Source: Bacteroidota bacterium
GTDB lineage: Bacteria; Bacteroidota; Bacteroidia; Bacteroidales; JACABE01
Reading direction: 5' to 3'
DNA: 64,000 bases
Assembly (NCBI GenBank): GCA_013377005.1
Contig: JACABE010000008.1
Coordinates: 9,642-73,641 of the forward strand
Position 1 is the stretch's first letter, and each line of letters begins with the position of its first letter. Made by a program: the position numbers and the translations under genes. Positions 27,566-34,388 of the stretch are shown piece by piece. A model generated the notes under the pieces. That model worked only from the letters and a program-made list of their open reading frames with translations, was not told the origin of the DNA and searched no databases.

Positions 27566-28207
27566 CTAATTATTATCTTCATCGGAATTTGCAGAATTTT
27601 TATCTATAATTATTCCTTTCTCTTTTAATTTTCTTACTATTGGCTCATTATTCATTGCATTTCTTTCAAAAAAACTTGCCTTGTTATATCGTTCAATTAT
27701 TCTATCTACATCACTTTTAAAAATAAATGTATTTGAAAAAGTCATATTTTCTTTTGGAAAAACTAATAAATGATCAGGCAAATAATGAAAAGGTAATGTA
27801 AGTATTATTATAATAAAAATGATTGAAACAACCCAAATAAAAGCATTATTATTCTTCTTTTCAATAACTTTCTGTGGAAGCATAATTTTATAAACAGCAT
27901 TTTTGTCGAATGCGAGCAGAGGTAAATAAATAAACGGGAGAAATAAAAAATAAAAAGTACTCCATGTATTATCACCAAATCGTTTTACAAATAAATTAGC
28001 AGCCCAAATTATCCAAATAAGATTAAGATATGGTATACACATAAGAAATAACCACCACCATGGCTTCCCAATAATTTCAAGAAAAACAATTATATTATAA
28101 AAGGGAACTATAGTTGCCCATCCGTTTTTTCCTGCTTTCTCAAAAACAATCCACATACTTGATATACAAATAAACGCAAGTATTAATAATACATATAAGT
28201 AATTCAT
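27566..28207 (-). CDS. DUF5684-like integral membrane protein
   Basis: 213 residues from the ATG at 28207; the frame continues to a GTG at 28321 but that extension is charged and atypical. Four or five membrane helices are visible. The segment FEKAGKNGWATIVPFYN, followed by LEIIGKPWWWLFLMCIP and the helix with IIWAANLFVKRFG, matches the DUF5684 module. In Bacteroidota this module also forms the N-terminal part of signal peptidase I, but here no peptidase domain follows. The C-terminal ~65 residues are a soluble tail. Function unknown. Confidence 0.72.
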   Translation of the reverse strand: MNYLYVLLILAFICISSMWIVFEKAGKNGWATIVPFYNIIVFLEIIGKPWWWLFLMCIPYLNLIWIIWAANLFVKRFGDNTWSTFYFLFLPFIYLPLLAFDKNAVYKIMLPQKVIEKKNNNAFIWVVSIIFIIIILTLPFHYLPDHLLVFPKENMTFSNTFIFKSDVDRIIERYNKASFFERNAMNNEPIVRKLKEKGIIIDKNSANSDEDNN

Positions 28208-28613
28208 ATTATCTATTTTTTTGCCCAATTCTCTTCGGCGGTTAATAATTGATTTACACAAAATAAAAAAGGGCATGAACCTCAGCTTTGTTTTCAACTT
28301 CTGAAAGGTACGACCAAGCACCCGAGATCAATTGAAATAAGCAAAAGGAACACACCCATACGGATGCGTCCACTTAAGCTACTTCTCTGATCTCTGTTTA
28401 AAATTGGTCGTTTTATCAAAAGAGAAATGCTTTTAGCAACGCTATTTTTTATAATATTTTAATTTCTACATGATATGGTATTGGTTATAAATATTGTGAA
28501 CAAATGTACGACATAAATAAAATATAAAACAAATAATATGTAAATATTTTATTTGTTTCTAATTTTTACTTAATAAACCACACCTTAGAACTTCTTAATT
28601 ATAAAATCTTTCC

Positions 28614-28795
28614 GTCCATACATCCAATCCTTCCGTACTTCCAAACATTCTTCTTATACCTATACAAATACGCTCGGTACGTATATAAAATTTAACAGTA
28701 CCTACACAGCTTTTTTTATTTGCTGTACGTACTGCTGTATTCTGCAAATGTACTGCATAAATATGCAAATGTACGGTAAGAATCTGTGTGCGTAC
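28614..28795. repeat. Degenerate 21-bp tandem array keyed on GTAC
   Basis: GTAC occurs at 28635, 28677, 28698, 28729, 28750, 28771 and 28792, with ATAC at 28656 and GTCC at 28614 filling the empty slots. Successive sites are 21 bp apart except one 31-bp step, which contains an extra GTAC at 28725. Between the tetramers the sequence is only loosely alike (GCAAATGTAC recurs twice). Twenty-one bp is two turns of B-DNA, so all sites within a run face the same side of the helix. Confidence 0.7.
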
Positions 28796-28900
28796 CGGCT
28801 GAATATGTGTATTATATAAGGTTTTTCGTAACAAGTGAAAATAATTGATTTTTTTGCAAAAATATTTTCATAAAAATACGATTGGAATAAATTTTCGTAT

Positions 28901-28908
28901 TACTTTTG
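28901..28908 (+). promoter_or_regulatory. -7 box upstream of the 29134 gene
   Basis: TACTTTTG matches TAnnTTTG; a TTG at 28882-28884 lies 16 bp upstream, a little close. If used, it gives a leader of roughly 220 nt that contains the 19-codon frame and both 18-bp repeats. Confidence 0.45.
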
Positions 28909-28968
28909 TGATTGAATTAACAATAAAAATCTTCAATATTCGTTATTTATTTTTTAAATCAATACACA

Positions 28969-29028
28969 ATGAAACATTCACGAAAAAGTAAATTTATCAC
29001 ACAAACGGATGATTATAAATTGAGTTAA
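28969..29028 (+). other. Possible leader peptide frame, 19 codons
   Basis: ATG to TAA encodes MKHSRKSKFITQTDDYKLS, inside the presumed leader of the 29134 gene. Its stop lies within the first 18-bp repeat. Basic start and acidic middle; no known relative. It may be chance. Confidence 0.25.
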
Positions 29029-29090
29029 GCGTTGAGCGGTGGTAATGACACTTAAAATATAAAGCAAAAATTAGTTAAGCGTTGAGCGGT
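29023..29090 (+). repeat. Two identical 18-bp direct repeats, 50 bp apart
   Basis: AGTTAAGCGTTGAGCGGT occurs at 29023-29040 and exactly again at 29073-29090. The motif is G+C richer than the surrounding leader. The second copy ends 43 bp before the ATG at 29134. It may be a protein-binding pair or an RNA element of the leader. Confidence 0.8.
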
Positions 29091-29133
29091 TTTATAAAAC
29101 AATAATAATTTTAAACATAAAAAACATAAGCAA

Positions 29134-30102
29134 ATGAAAAAATCTCAACACACCTCCAAGGGTGTTTCTCAATCGAGACAATTGGAAATTTCGAACAACA
29201 TGCGTCAGTCATTTAATAATGATGTTGCAGCATTTACGGCTTTCGATCCTGAATTGAATGCTGACTATTCGGAGCAGCTAGGTCTTCAAATTACGGCAGT
29301 GGAAGCCATTCCGGCCGACTATATGCTGCTAGGCCAGCAAATGCAGAAAACCCAGAAGGTAATTACGTTCTCCAACGCAGCCATTGCCGCCGTCAGAACC
29401 ATAAGGTATTACGTAGAAAAGGCTTTCCCTGACGAAGATCTTCACCTCTACGAATTTGGTTATCCCGAACTAAATAAGGTAATCAATACCCAAAGCAAGC
29501 TCATTTTGTTTCTGAAAAACTTCGTAGTTACGCTGAACAAATACAAAGCCGAACTCATACTTAAAGGCTTGTCGCAAACCACTATTGATGAAATTACTCA
29601 CCTCACCACCGATGTGGAAACCGCCAATATACAACAGGAACAGGCTAAAAAAGCCCGCTACGTTGCCACCGGCAACAGGGTAAAGGCTTACGACGAATTG
29701 TGGAAACTCATTGCTGCCATTGCCAAGGCTGGCAAAATTATTTTTGAAAACGATCCTATAAAACAACGCGAATATATTTTAGACGTTTCGCCTAAAAAGA
29801 AGACCGTTAAAGTGGCCGAAGCAGAAGTAAATGCTGCCATATTCCAGGGCACCGTTACCGATGCCGAAACCGACGAAGTGATAGAAGATGCTATGGTTGA
29901 AATTTTGGGCACCACCATCAGCACCACTACCGATGAGGATGGCGAATTTTACACCGACGAAGTAGTACCGGGCACATACACCATTAAAATTACGGCTGTT
30001 GGTTACAAAGATTTCCAACAAAGCGGCATAGAACTAACTTCCGACAACGAAGATCAGGAATTTAGCTTTAGTCTCGCGAAAATGGTGGTAGAAGGGGTGT
30101 AA
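29134..30102 (+). CDS. Unknown protein: helical domain plus C-terminal carboxypeptidase-regulatory-like domain
   Basis: 322 residues. Residues ~1-225 are predicted mainly helical, with no recognised family. Residues ~233-315 form a CarboxypepD_reg-like beta-sandwich: FQGTVTDAETDEVIEDAMVE, then STTTDEDGEFYTDEVVPGTY and TIKITAVGYKDF. Such domains usually sit on exported or outer-membrane proteins of Bacteroidota, but no signal peptide, lipobox or membrane helix is seen here. A sampled stretch of the coding region is about 45% G+C, well above its neighbours, with GCC, ACC and AAC codons common. That suggests recent transfer or high expression. The gene stands alone between the GTAC array and the HipBST-like module. 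Confidence 0.75.
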   Translation: MKKSQHTSKGVSQSRQLEISNNMRQSFNNDVAAFTAFDPELNADYSEQLGLQITAVEAIPADYMLLGQQMQKTQKVITFSNAAIAAVRTIRYYVEKAFPDEDLHLYEFGYPELNKVINTQSKLILFLKNFVVTLNKYKAELILKGLSQTTIDEITHLTTDVETANIQQEQAKKARYVATGNRVKAYDELWKLIAAIAKAGKIIFENDPIKQREYILDVSPKKKTVKVAEAEVNAAIFQGTVTDAETDEVIEDAMVEILGTTISTTTDEDGEFYTDEVVPGTYTIKITAVGYKDFQQSGIELTSDNEDQEFSFSLAKMVVEGV

Positions 30103-30132
30103 TATTTTTATTTTAACCGATGACAGGATTCT

Positions 30133-30150
30133 ATAAATCCTTAGGCTTTA
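30133..30150 (+). repeat. Left imperfect direct repeat flanking the Hip module
   Basis: ATAAATCCTTAGGCTTTA. It differs at one of 18 positions from the copy at 31791-31808, on the other side of the hip genes. Each copy is also an imperfect dyad (TAAA.CC and GG.TTTA around a 3-bp centre). Confidence 0.6.
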
Positions 30151-30194
30151 TATCCTCATACGAGAGAAAGAAAGCATGAAATGCTTTGAAATGA

Positions 30195-31139
30195 TTAGTA
30201 GTTTAACCTTGAAAACCTTTCATTAATAAGGCTCTTGAACTTAGTTTTGAAATCATTGCTTAAAAAGCTAATCTCAATAAATTCCATCCATTTTATTTTT
30301 GAAGCTTTCATCTTCCTGAAAATATTCTCCTGCTGAATACTATCTATTTTAAAATTCTTGAATGCGGATACAAAATCATTGCAGTTGAGTTTTTTCTTTT
30401 TCCCGTTTAGTGTTAATGCCATATCTTCATCATCGGCAGGATTCACGAGAGCAGTAGAAACAAGATCATAAGCAGGTGCTAAAACATAACCTGTAGCAGG
30501 CAGATTTATTAAAGAAAAATTCTTCAGATGCATATCCGCATTTCCTGTGAGAAATGAAAACAATAGCTGTTCAGAAAAATTCACAATATCCAAACCCGGA
30601 TGAGATGAATAGTTGTAAATAGTTTTTGCCACTTGCTCATAAGAACCTTGATATTTATCTTCGGTTAAATGTTCAGTTAACTGACACATATCTTCCATGT
30701 GAAACTTAGTTTTTTTGTTACGGTCTATTCTTTTGGTAATGTATGCCAGATTTCCCGACTGAAGTCTGATGAGACTGTGAGGTACAACTTTAATATTGGA
30801 AATTTCAGCCAAATGCATGCATACATCTTCCACTTCCGGTAACTGAGCATATTGCTGAGTGGGTGGTTTTAAAATATAACTACCCCATAAACCAACAATT
30901 GTAAACCTTTTGATATCATTTTTATTTTCAGCAGGCGAAATATCCAATGATAATTTAGCCTGCACACCTGTAAGCGTCATCTGACTTTTTACTACCTTCA
31001 ATCCAAGTTCTTCCATTTCTGATTCCGTATAAGAAATCGCAGGGGGTAAAGCCATTCCAAATATCTTTTTACTACAACCTGTATGAAAATCAATTTCATT
31101 AGATTTCAAATCTTTGTAACAGTATAAACATTTTTGCAT
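30195..31139 (-). CDS. hipT: HipT-like serine/threonine kinase (HipA C-terminal type)
   Basis: 314 residues. An N-terminal zinc-ribbon-like knuckle (Cys4, Cys7, His19, Cys22) precedes the kinase. The gly-loop region reads MTLTGVQAKLSL (54-65), with Thr55 and Thr57 where HipT kinases carry the autophosphorylated serines. Lys91 (YILKPP) is the likely ATP lysine, Asp202 in GNADMHLKN the catalytic base, and Asp225 in APAYDLVS the metal ligand. It lacks the N-terminal ~100 residues of full-length HipA; these are encoded separately by the preceding gene, 2 bp away. Known relatives phosphorylate aminoacyl-tRNA synthetases; the target here is unknown. Confidence 0.88.
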   Translation of the reverse strand: MQKCLYCYKDLKSNEIDFHTGCSKKIFGMALPPAISYTESEMEELGLKVVKSQMTLTGVQAKLSLDISPAENKNDIKRFTIVGLWGSYILKPPTQQYAQLPEVEDVCMHLAEISNIKVVPHSLIRLQSGNLAYITKRIDRNKKTKFHMEDMCQLTEHLTEDKYQGSYEQVAKTIYNYSSHPGLDIVNFSEQLLFSFLTGNADMHLKNFSLINLPATGYVLAPAYDLVSTALVNPADDEDMALTLNGKKKKLNCNDFVSAFKNFKIDSIQQENIFRKMKASKIKWMEFIEISFLSNDFKTKFKSLINERFSRLNY

Positions 31140-31141
31140 CT

Positions 31142-31468
31142 TTATCCCTCCTCTGTTATAGCATGAACACTTACGGCACCAATACAGTCTTTACAGCAAG
31201 CCAATAACAATCCCATTCGGTCTCTGGGATTGAGTTTCCAGTTTTTTTCAGCGATATCCAGCAACCATCCTTCAGGAATTAATCCATCGAAAAACGGGAA
31301 TAAAACTTTACTGTCAAAAGCTTGCTGTTGCAATGGTAATGTAAGACTTACAGGATAAGCACCGGATATTTTCAGATAATCTTCGCTATATGTAAAATGA
31401 TAGCCATTTTCGTCCTGTAACAGCCATCCGGCGGTTATATTCAGTATTTTTACTTCAGCTTTTCTCAT
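31142..31468 (-). CDS. hipS: HipS-like protein (HipA N-terminal subdomain)
   Basis: 108 residues matching the HipA N-terminal subdomain 1: FTYSEDYLKISGAYPVSLTL, then FFDGLIPEGWLLDIAEK and RDRMGLLLACCKDCIGAVS. In split HipBST modules this small protein neutralises the HipT kinase. Its ATG overlaps the hipB stop by 4 bp (ATGA) and its stop is 2 bp from the kinase ATG, so the three proteins should be made together. Three closely placed cysteines (CCKDC) near the C-terminus are notable. Confidence 0.88.
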   Translation of the reverse strand: MRKAEVKILNITAGWLLQDENGYHFTYSEDYLKISGAYPVSLTLPLQQQAFDSKVLFPFFDGLIPEGWLLDIAEKNWKLNPRDRMGLLLACCKDCIGAVSVHAITEEG

Positions 31469-31677
31469 AGCGAATAGTTATTACGGTTGATGGGTATTGC
31501 ACCCACCTGATGACCAAAAAGCTGTAATACCTGATTTACTTTATCTAAGCGTAAACTTAGCTTTCCTTGTTCTAATTCTCTTACAAAGCGAAGTCCTACG
31601 CCTGCTTTTTCAGCCAACTCCTTTTGTGTAAGATGTGCAAGACGTCTTTTTTCTTTGATAAATTGATACATTTCCAT
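31465..31677 (-). CDS. hipB: HipB-like HTH regulator
   Basis: 70 residues, a single Cro/C1-type helix-turn-helix (TQKELAEKAGVGLRFVRELE) plus a short C-terminal strand. It is first in the hipB-hipS-hipT operon. HipB proteins bind palindromes in their own promoter; one lies just upstream at 31722-31739. Confidence 0.9.
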   Translation of the reverse strand: MEMYQFIKEKRRLAHLTQKELAEKAGVGLRFVRELEQGKLSLRLDKVNQVLQLFGHQVGAIPINRNNYSL

Positions 31678-31692
31678 AAAATAATCCTTTTC

Positions 31693-31739
31693 GGGTACAA
31701 ATATACTATATATTTTAATTATATACCCTTTAGGGTATA
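31693..31739 (-). promoter_or_regulatory. Promoter and putative HipB operators
   Basis: Minus-strand -7 box TATATTTG at 31698-31705. A dyad TATACCC-TTTA-GGGTATA at 31722-31739 covers the -33 region, and a further GGGTAC half-site at 31693-31698 abuts the -7 box on the downstream side. The layout fits autorepression by the HipB-like protein. Confidence 0.6.
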
Positions 31740-31790
31740 ATTTATTTATTCATAAATAGTATAATTTGTGGATAAGCGGTAGGTTAATTC

Positions 31791-31808
31791 ATAAATCCTT
31801 TGGCTTTA
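31791..31808 (+). repeat. Right imperfect direct repeat flanking the Hip module
   Basis: ATAAATCCTTTGGCTTTA, 17 of 18 identical to 30133-30150 and in the same orientation. The two copies bracket exactly the three hip genes and their promoter, 1,658 bp apart. Confidence 0.6.
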
Positions 31809-31902
31809 AGTACTAAGAATCATTTATTGTCAAATTTAAAATATAACATTAATTTTTCTAATGTATTTTTCATGAACGCGGATGACGCAGATCCCTTAGG
31901 GA

Positions 31903-32002
31903 AACGCTGATAAAACGGATTATTAATATATATGCAAATCAAAACATTCTGAATAATTCGCGAAAATCTGCGTTTACGGAACGTATCCGTTTAATCAGCG
32001 TT
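31903..32002. repeat. Imperfect inverted repeat, intergenic
   Basis: AACGCTGATAAAACGGAT (31903-31920) pairs with ATCCGTTTAATCAGCGTT (31985-32002) at 17 of 18 positions. The flanking and inner bases add weaker pairing (GACGCAGAT near 31883, ATCTGCGT near 31966). The CGCAGAT/CGCTGAT wording resembles dispersed intergenic repeats of Bacteroidota; no transposase is nearby. Confidence 0.65.
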
Positions 32003-32057
32003 CTAATGTTATTATACATTTATTACCGAAACTAAAAATATGCGTATATACTGTTTA

Positions 32058-32882
32058 CTACTTATATCCTTTTTCAACAACTACTTTCACAATTGCTTTA
32101 AACCAATTAAAAGGCAGGATTTTTCGGGCTAACAACACTGCCTTGGCCTGGATGCCGGCAGGAAATCGCAAGCGATAGCTTGTATTGGTTGCCGCTTGAT
32201 AGATTTTCTTTACAACAACGTCAGGTCCGGGAGCATCGTTGCCTACTTTTTGTGTGTTGGCAAATGCTATTTGAGCATAGTTATCATAATCGGTAAGTCC
32301 TTCTTTTTTAAACAAATCTTGTGATCGGGCATAAAAATCGGTTTTTATGGCACCCGGTTCTATGTTTTTAACTCTAATATTAAACGGGCGAAGCTCATAC
32401 TGCAAAGCCTCCGTAAAACCTTCCAAGGCAAACTTAGAAGCATTGTAAATACTATAAATCGGGAATGTAACAAAGCCTGCTATTGACGAAATATTTATGA
32501 TACATCCATCTTTTCTTTTTCTGAAATAAGGCAAAATTTCGCGAATTACGTTCATTACACCAAAAACATTGGTGTCGAATTGACGTTGGATTTGTTCTTT
32601 TTGGGCAGCCTCAAAAATACCCACACCACCATATCCTGCATTATTTATTATTACATCTATCCCGCCAAAACATTCGATAGCATCAGCAATAGCTTTCTGA
32701 ATACTCTCGCTATTGGTAACATCCAATGTAAATAATTTTACATTTTCCAATGTGTTCAATTCTTTTTCTTTGGAAGGATCTCGCATAGTAGCAGCTACAT
32801 TCCAGCCTTTTTGTGCAAAGTATTTTACTGAAGCTTTTCCAATACCTGAAGAACTTCCTGTGATTAAAACTGTTTTTTGCAT
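32058..32882 (-). CDS. SDR family oxidoreductase
   Basis: Classical short-chain dehydrogenase/reductase, 274 residues. The NAD(P)-binding TGSSSGIGKASVKYF lies at the N-terminus, NNAGYG follows strand 4, and the catalytic Ser-Tyr-Lys appear as ISSIAG and YNASK. An Arg after strand 2 (ATMRDPSKE) suggests NADP preference. Substrate unknown. It lies 11 bp after the TolC-family gene, so it is probably the last gene of the efflux operon. Confidence 0.93.
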   Translation of the reverse strand: MQKTVLITGSSSGIGKASVKYFAQKGWNVAATMRDPSKEKELNTLENVKLFTLDVTNSESIQKAIADAIECFGGIDVIINNAGYGGVGIFEAAQKEQIQRQFDTNVFGVMNVIREILPYFRKRKDGCIINISSIAGFVTFPIYSIYNASKFALEGFTEALQYELRPFNIRVKNIEPGAIKTDFYARSQDLFKKEGLTDYDNYAQIAFANTQKVGNDAPGPDVVVKKIYQAATNTSYRLRFPAGIQAKAVLLARKILPFNWFKAIVKVVVEKGYK

Positions 32883-32893
32883 ATTAAATTTAT

Positions 32894-34375
32894 TTATTTT
32901 AAGCTGTCAAAATCAACACCTAATTGTTTATTTTCAACAAAATCGAAGAGTGTAAGTTTACGTATTTCGTAATATGTATTCCAAAACGAACGCAAAGCAG
33001 CAATATAATCCTGTGTGGCTCGGTCTTTTTCGGTCATGGCAATGTTTAGCTCGGTAATATCAACTTTGCCAATCATGTAACGAGCCTTGGTAACTTCAAA
33101 ACGCTTTTCGCCAATAGTATCGGCTTTTGCAGCTATCGTTAACTGAGTGTGCTGCATATTAAATTGCATTACTTTAATCAGTATTTGCTGATCGAAATCA
33201 ATTTTTTGTTGAGCTACTTGGGTATTTACAAGTTCTTCGTTCGATTGTGCCATCTTTATTTTGGCACGAGCCAAGCCCCAATCGAGAATTGGAATTTGAA
33301 TACCTAACGAAAGCTGTTGCTGATCCTGAGGGTTTTTATAAGCATTTGCAAATTCAATCGCACTTTGTGTTAAGCCATACATTGCATACAAATTGGCATT
33401 AAACCGATTTTCCATTTTAGCTTTATTCACCGAACTTTGAGCTTCTAAAAGTTTCCGTTGATATGAAAGAACTTCTGAACTATTACTCCGGGCTTCAGCA
33501 ATGGCTTTGGTAGCATCTACTTTATAATCGGGCATGTGTTTTGGAATTACCAACTCAATCTTTTCATCACCCCGCATCCCCAAAAAAGACTTTAATTTAA
33601 AATGAGTTACTTCCACATCGTTGCGTGTTTGTTCTACTTGCAAATTTGAGTTCAGCAAACTCAGTTCAAGTTGAAGCAATTCATTCTCCGCAATTTTACC
33701 TAAATTATAACGTCCCTGAGCAATTTTGTATAATGTGTCGTTGTTTGCCTGATTAATACGGGCTATATTAGCTCTGATTTGTGCATCTAATAAATCGAAA
33801 AACAAATTAGCAGCTTTAATTGACAATTGTTCCCTGTCTTCGATATAAGATTGTTTGGCTTCATCGTAGAGAATAGGTTCTATTTTACGTTCCCAGCGGT
33901 AAGGATTATAATTAAAAATTGGTTGACGATAGCCCACAGAAACAGGTGTTGACAAATAAGAAGTCGAAGTCATTGTAGAATTATCATATAAATCCAATCG
34001 TTGGATACCTGAATTTAAAAATAATTGTCCACCGGTAATTCCTATAATTTTTGAAAGGCTCATCTGCAAAGAATAATCAGCAGAACGCTGTTCCTTAAAA
34101 ATTTCACTACCATCCGACAAAGTGATTTTAGAAATACTCCTGTTGATATTCGGTAAAGTTCCATCAAATGTGAGCATAGGCATATAGGAAGCCTTGTAAC
34201 TTCGATATTTCCAATAGCTTCCTAAGTATTTATTTTTAGCCACCAAGCCATCGGGCGATTGCGTTTTGGCAATGGTAATTACATCCTCAAATCTGAGAAT
34301 TTTAATATTCTCTTGGGCTTTCGCCGAAAAGCTAATTGCCAATATTATTGTTATTATTGAAAAATATATTTTCAT
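32894..34375 (-). CDS. TolC family outer-membrane efflux protein
   Basis: 493 residues from the ATG at 34375, which gives a standard signal peptide (MKIYFSIITIILAISFSAKA). The longer frame begins inside the permease gene and is not credible. The rest is the long alpha-helical/beta-barrel TolC layout with two repeated halves, e.g. AANLFFDLLDAQIRANIAR and later LSLGIQIPILDWGLARAKIK. It forms the outer-membrane exit duct for the adaptor and permease encoded just upstream (13 bp gap). Confidence 0.92.
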   Translation of the reverse strand: MKIYFSIITIILAISFSAKAQENIKILRFEDVITIAKTQSPDGLVAKNKYLGSYWKYRSYKASYMPMLTFDGTLPNINRSISKITLSDGSEIFKEQRSADYSLQMSLSKIIGITGGQLFLNSGIQRLDLYDNSTMTSTSYLSTPVSVGYRQPIFNYNPYRWERKIEPILYDEAKQSYIEDREQLSIKAANLFFDLLDAQIRANIARINQANNDTLYKIAQGRYNLGKIAENELLQLELSLLNSNLQVEQTRNDVEVTHFKLKSFLGMRGDEKIELVIPKHMPDYKVDATKAIAEARSNSSEVLSYQRKLLEAQSSVNKAKMENRFNANLYAMYGLTQSAIEFANAYKNPQDQQQLSLGIQIPILDWGLARAKIKMAQSNEELVNTQVAQQKIDFDQQILIKVMQFNMQHTQLTIAAKADTIGEKRFEVTKARYMIGKVDITELNIAMTEKDRATQDYIAALRSFWNTYYEIRKLTLFDFVENKQLGVDFDSLK

Positions 34376-34388
34376 TTTATTTAATACT

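Larger units (their letters stand above)
28208..29133. other. Long non-coding stretch (about 0.9 kb)
   Basis: No convincing gene is present. Contents from left to right: an AT-rich inverted repeat (AAACAAATA at 28527-28535 with TATTTGTTT at 28550-28558), the 21-bp-periodic GTAC array (28614-28795), a promoter -7 box (28901-28908), a possible 19-codon reading frame (28969-29028), and two 18-bp direct repeats. The 240-bp minus frame at 28595-28834 is judged a by-product of the array. Confidence 0.6.
31678..32057. other. Non-coding stretch between hip operon and SDR gene
   Basis: 380 bp without a gene. It holds the hip promoter and operators, the right flanking repeat (31791-31808) and a large inverted repeat (31903-32002). 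Nothing else was recognised. Confidence 0.6.

Noticed and set aside
28614..28795. GTAC array as a CRISPR
   Set aside because: Only a tetramer is conserved, with 17-bp gaps that are not unique spacers of normal size, and no cas genes exist in the window.
28595..28834. 79-codon minus-strand open frame
   Set aside because: It coincides with the 21-bp-periodic GTAC array, so its pseudo-heptad peptide is produced by the repeat. It has no credible start context and no domain.
30171..30187. AAAGCAT...ATGCTTT hairpin between the 29134 gene and the kinase gene as a terminator
   Set aside because: A 7-bp AT-rich stem not followed by a T-run in the forward direction; evidence too thin.
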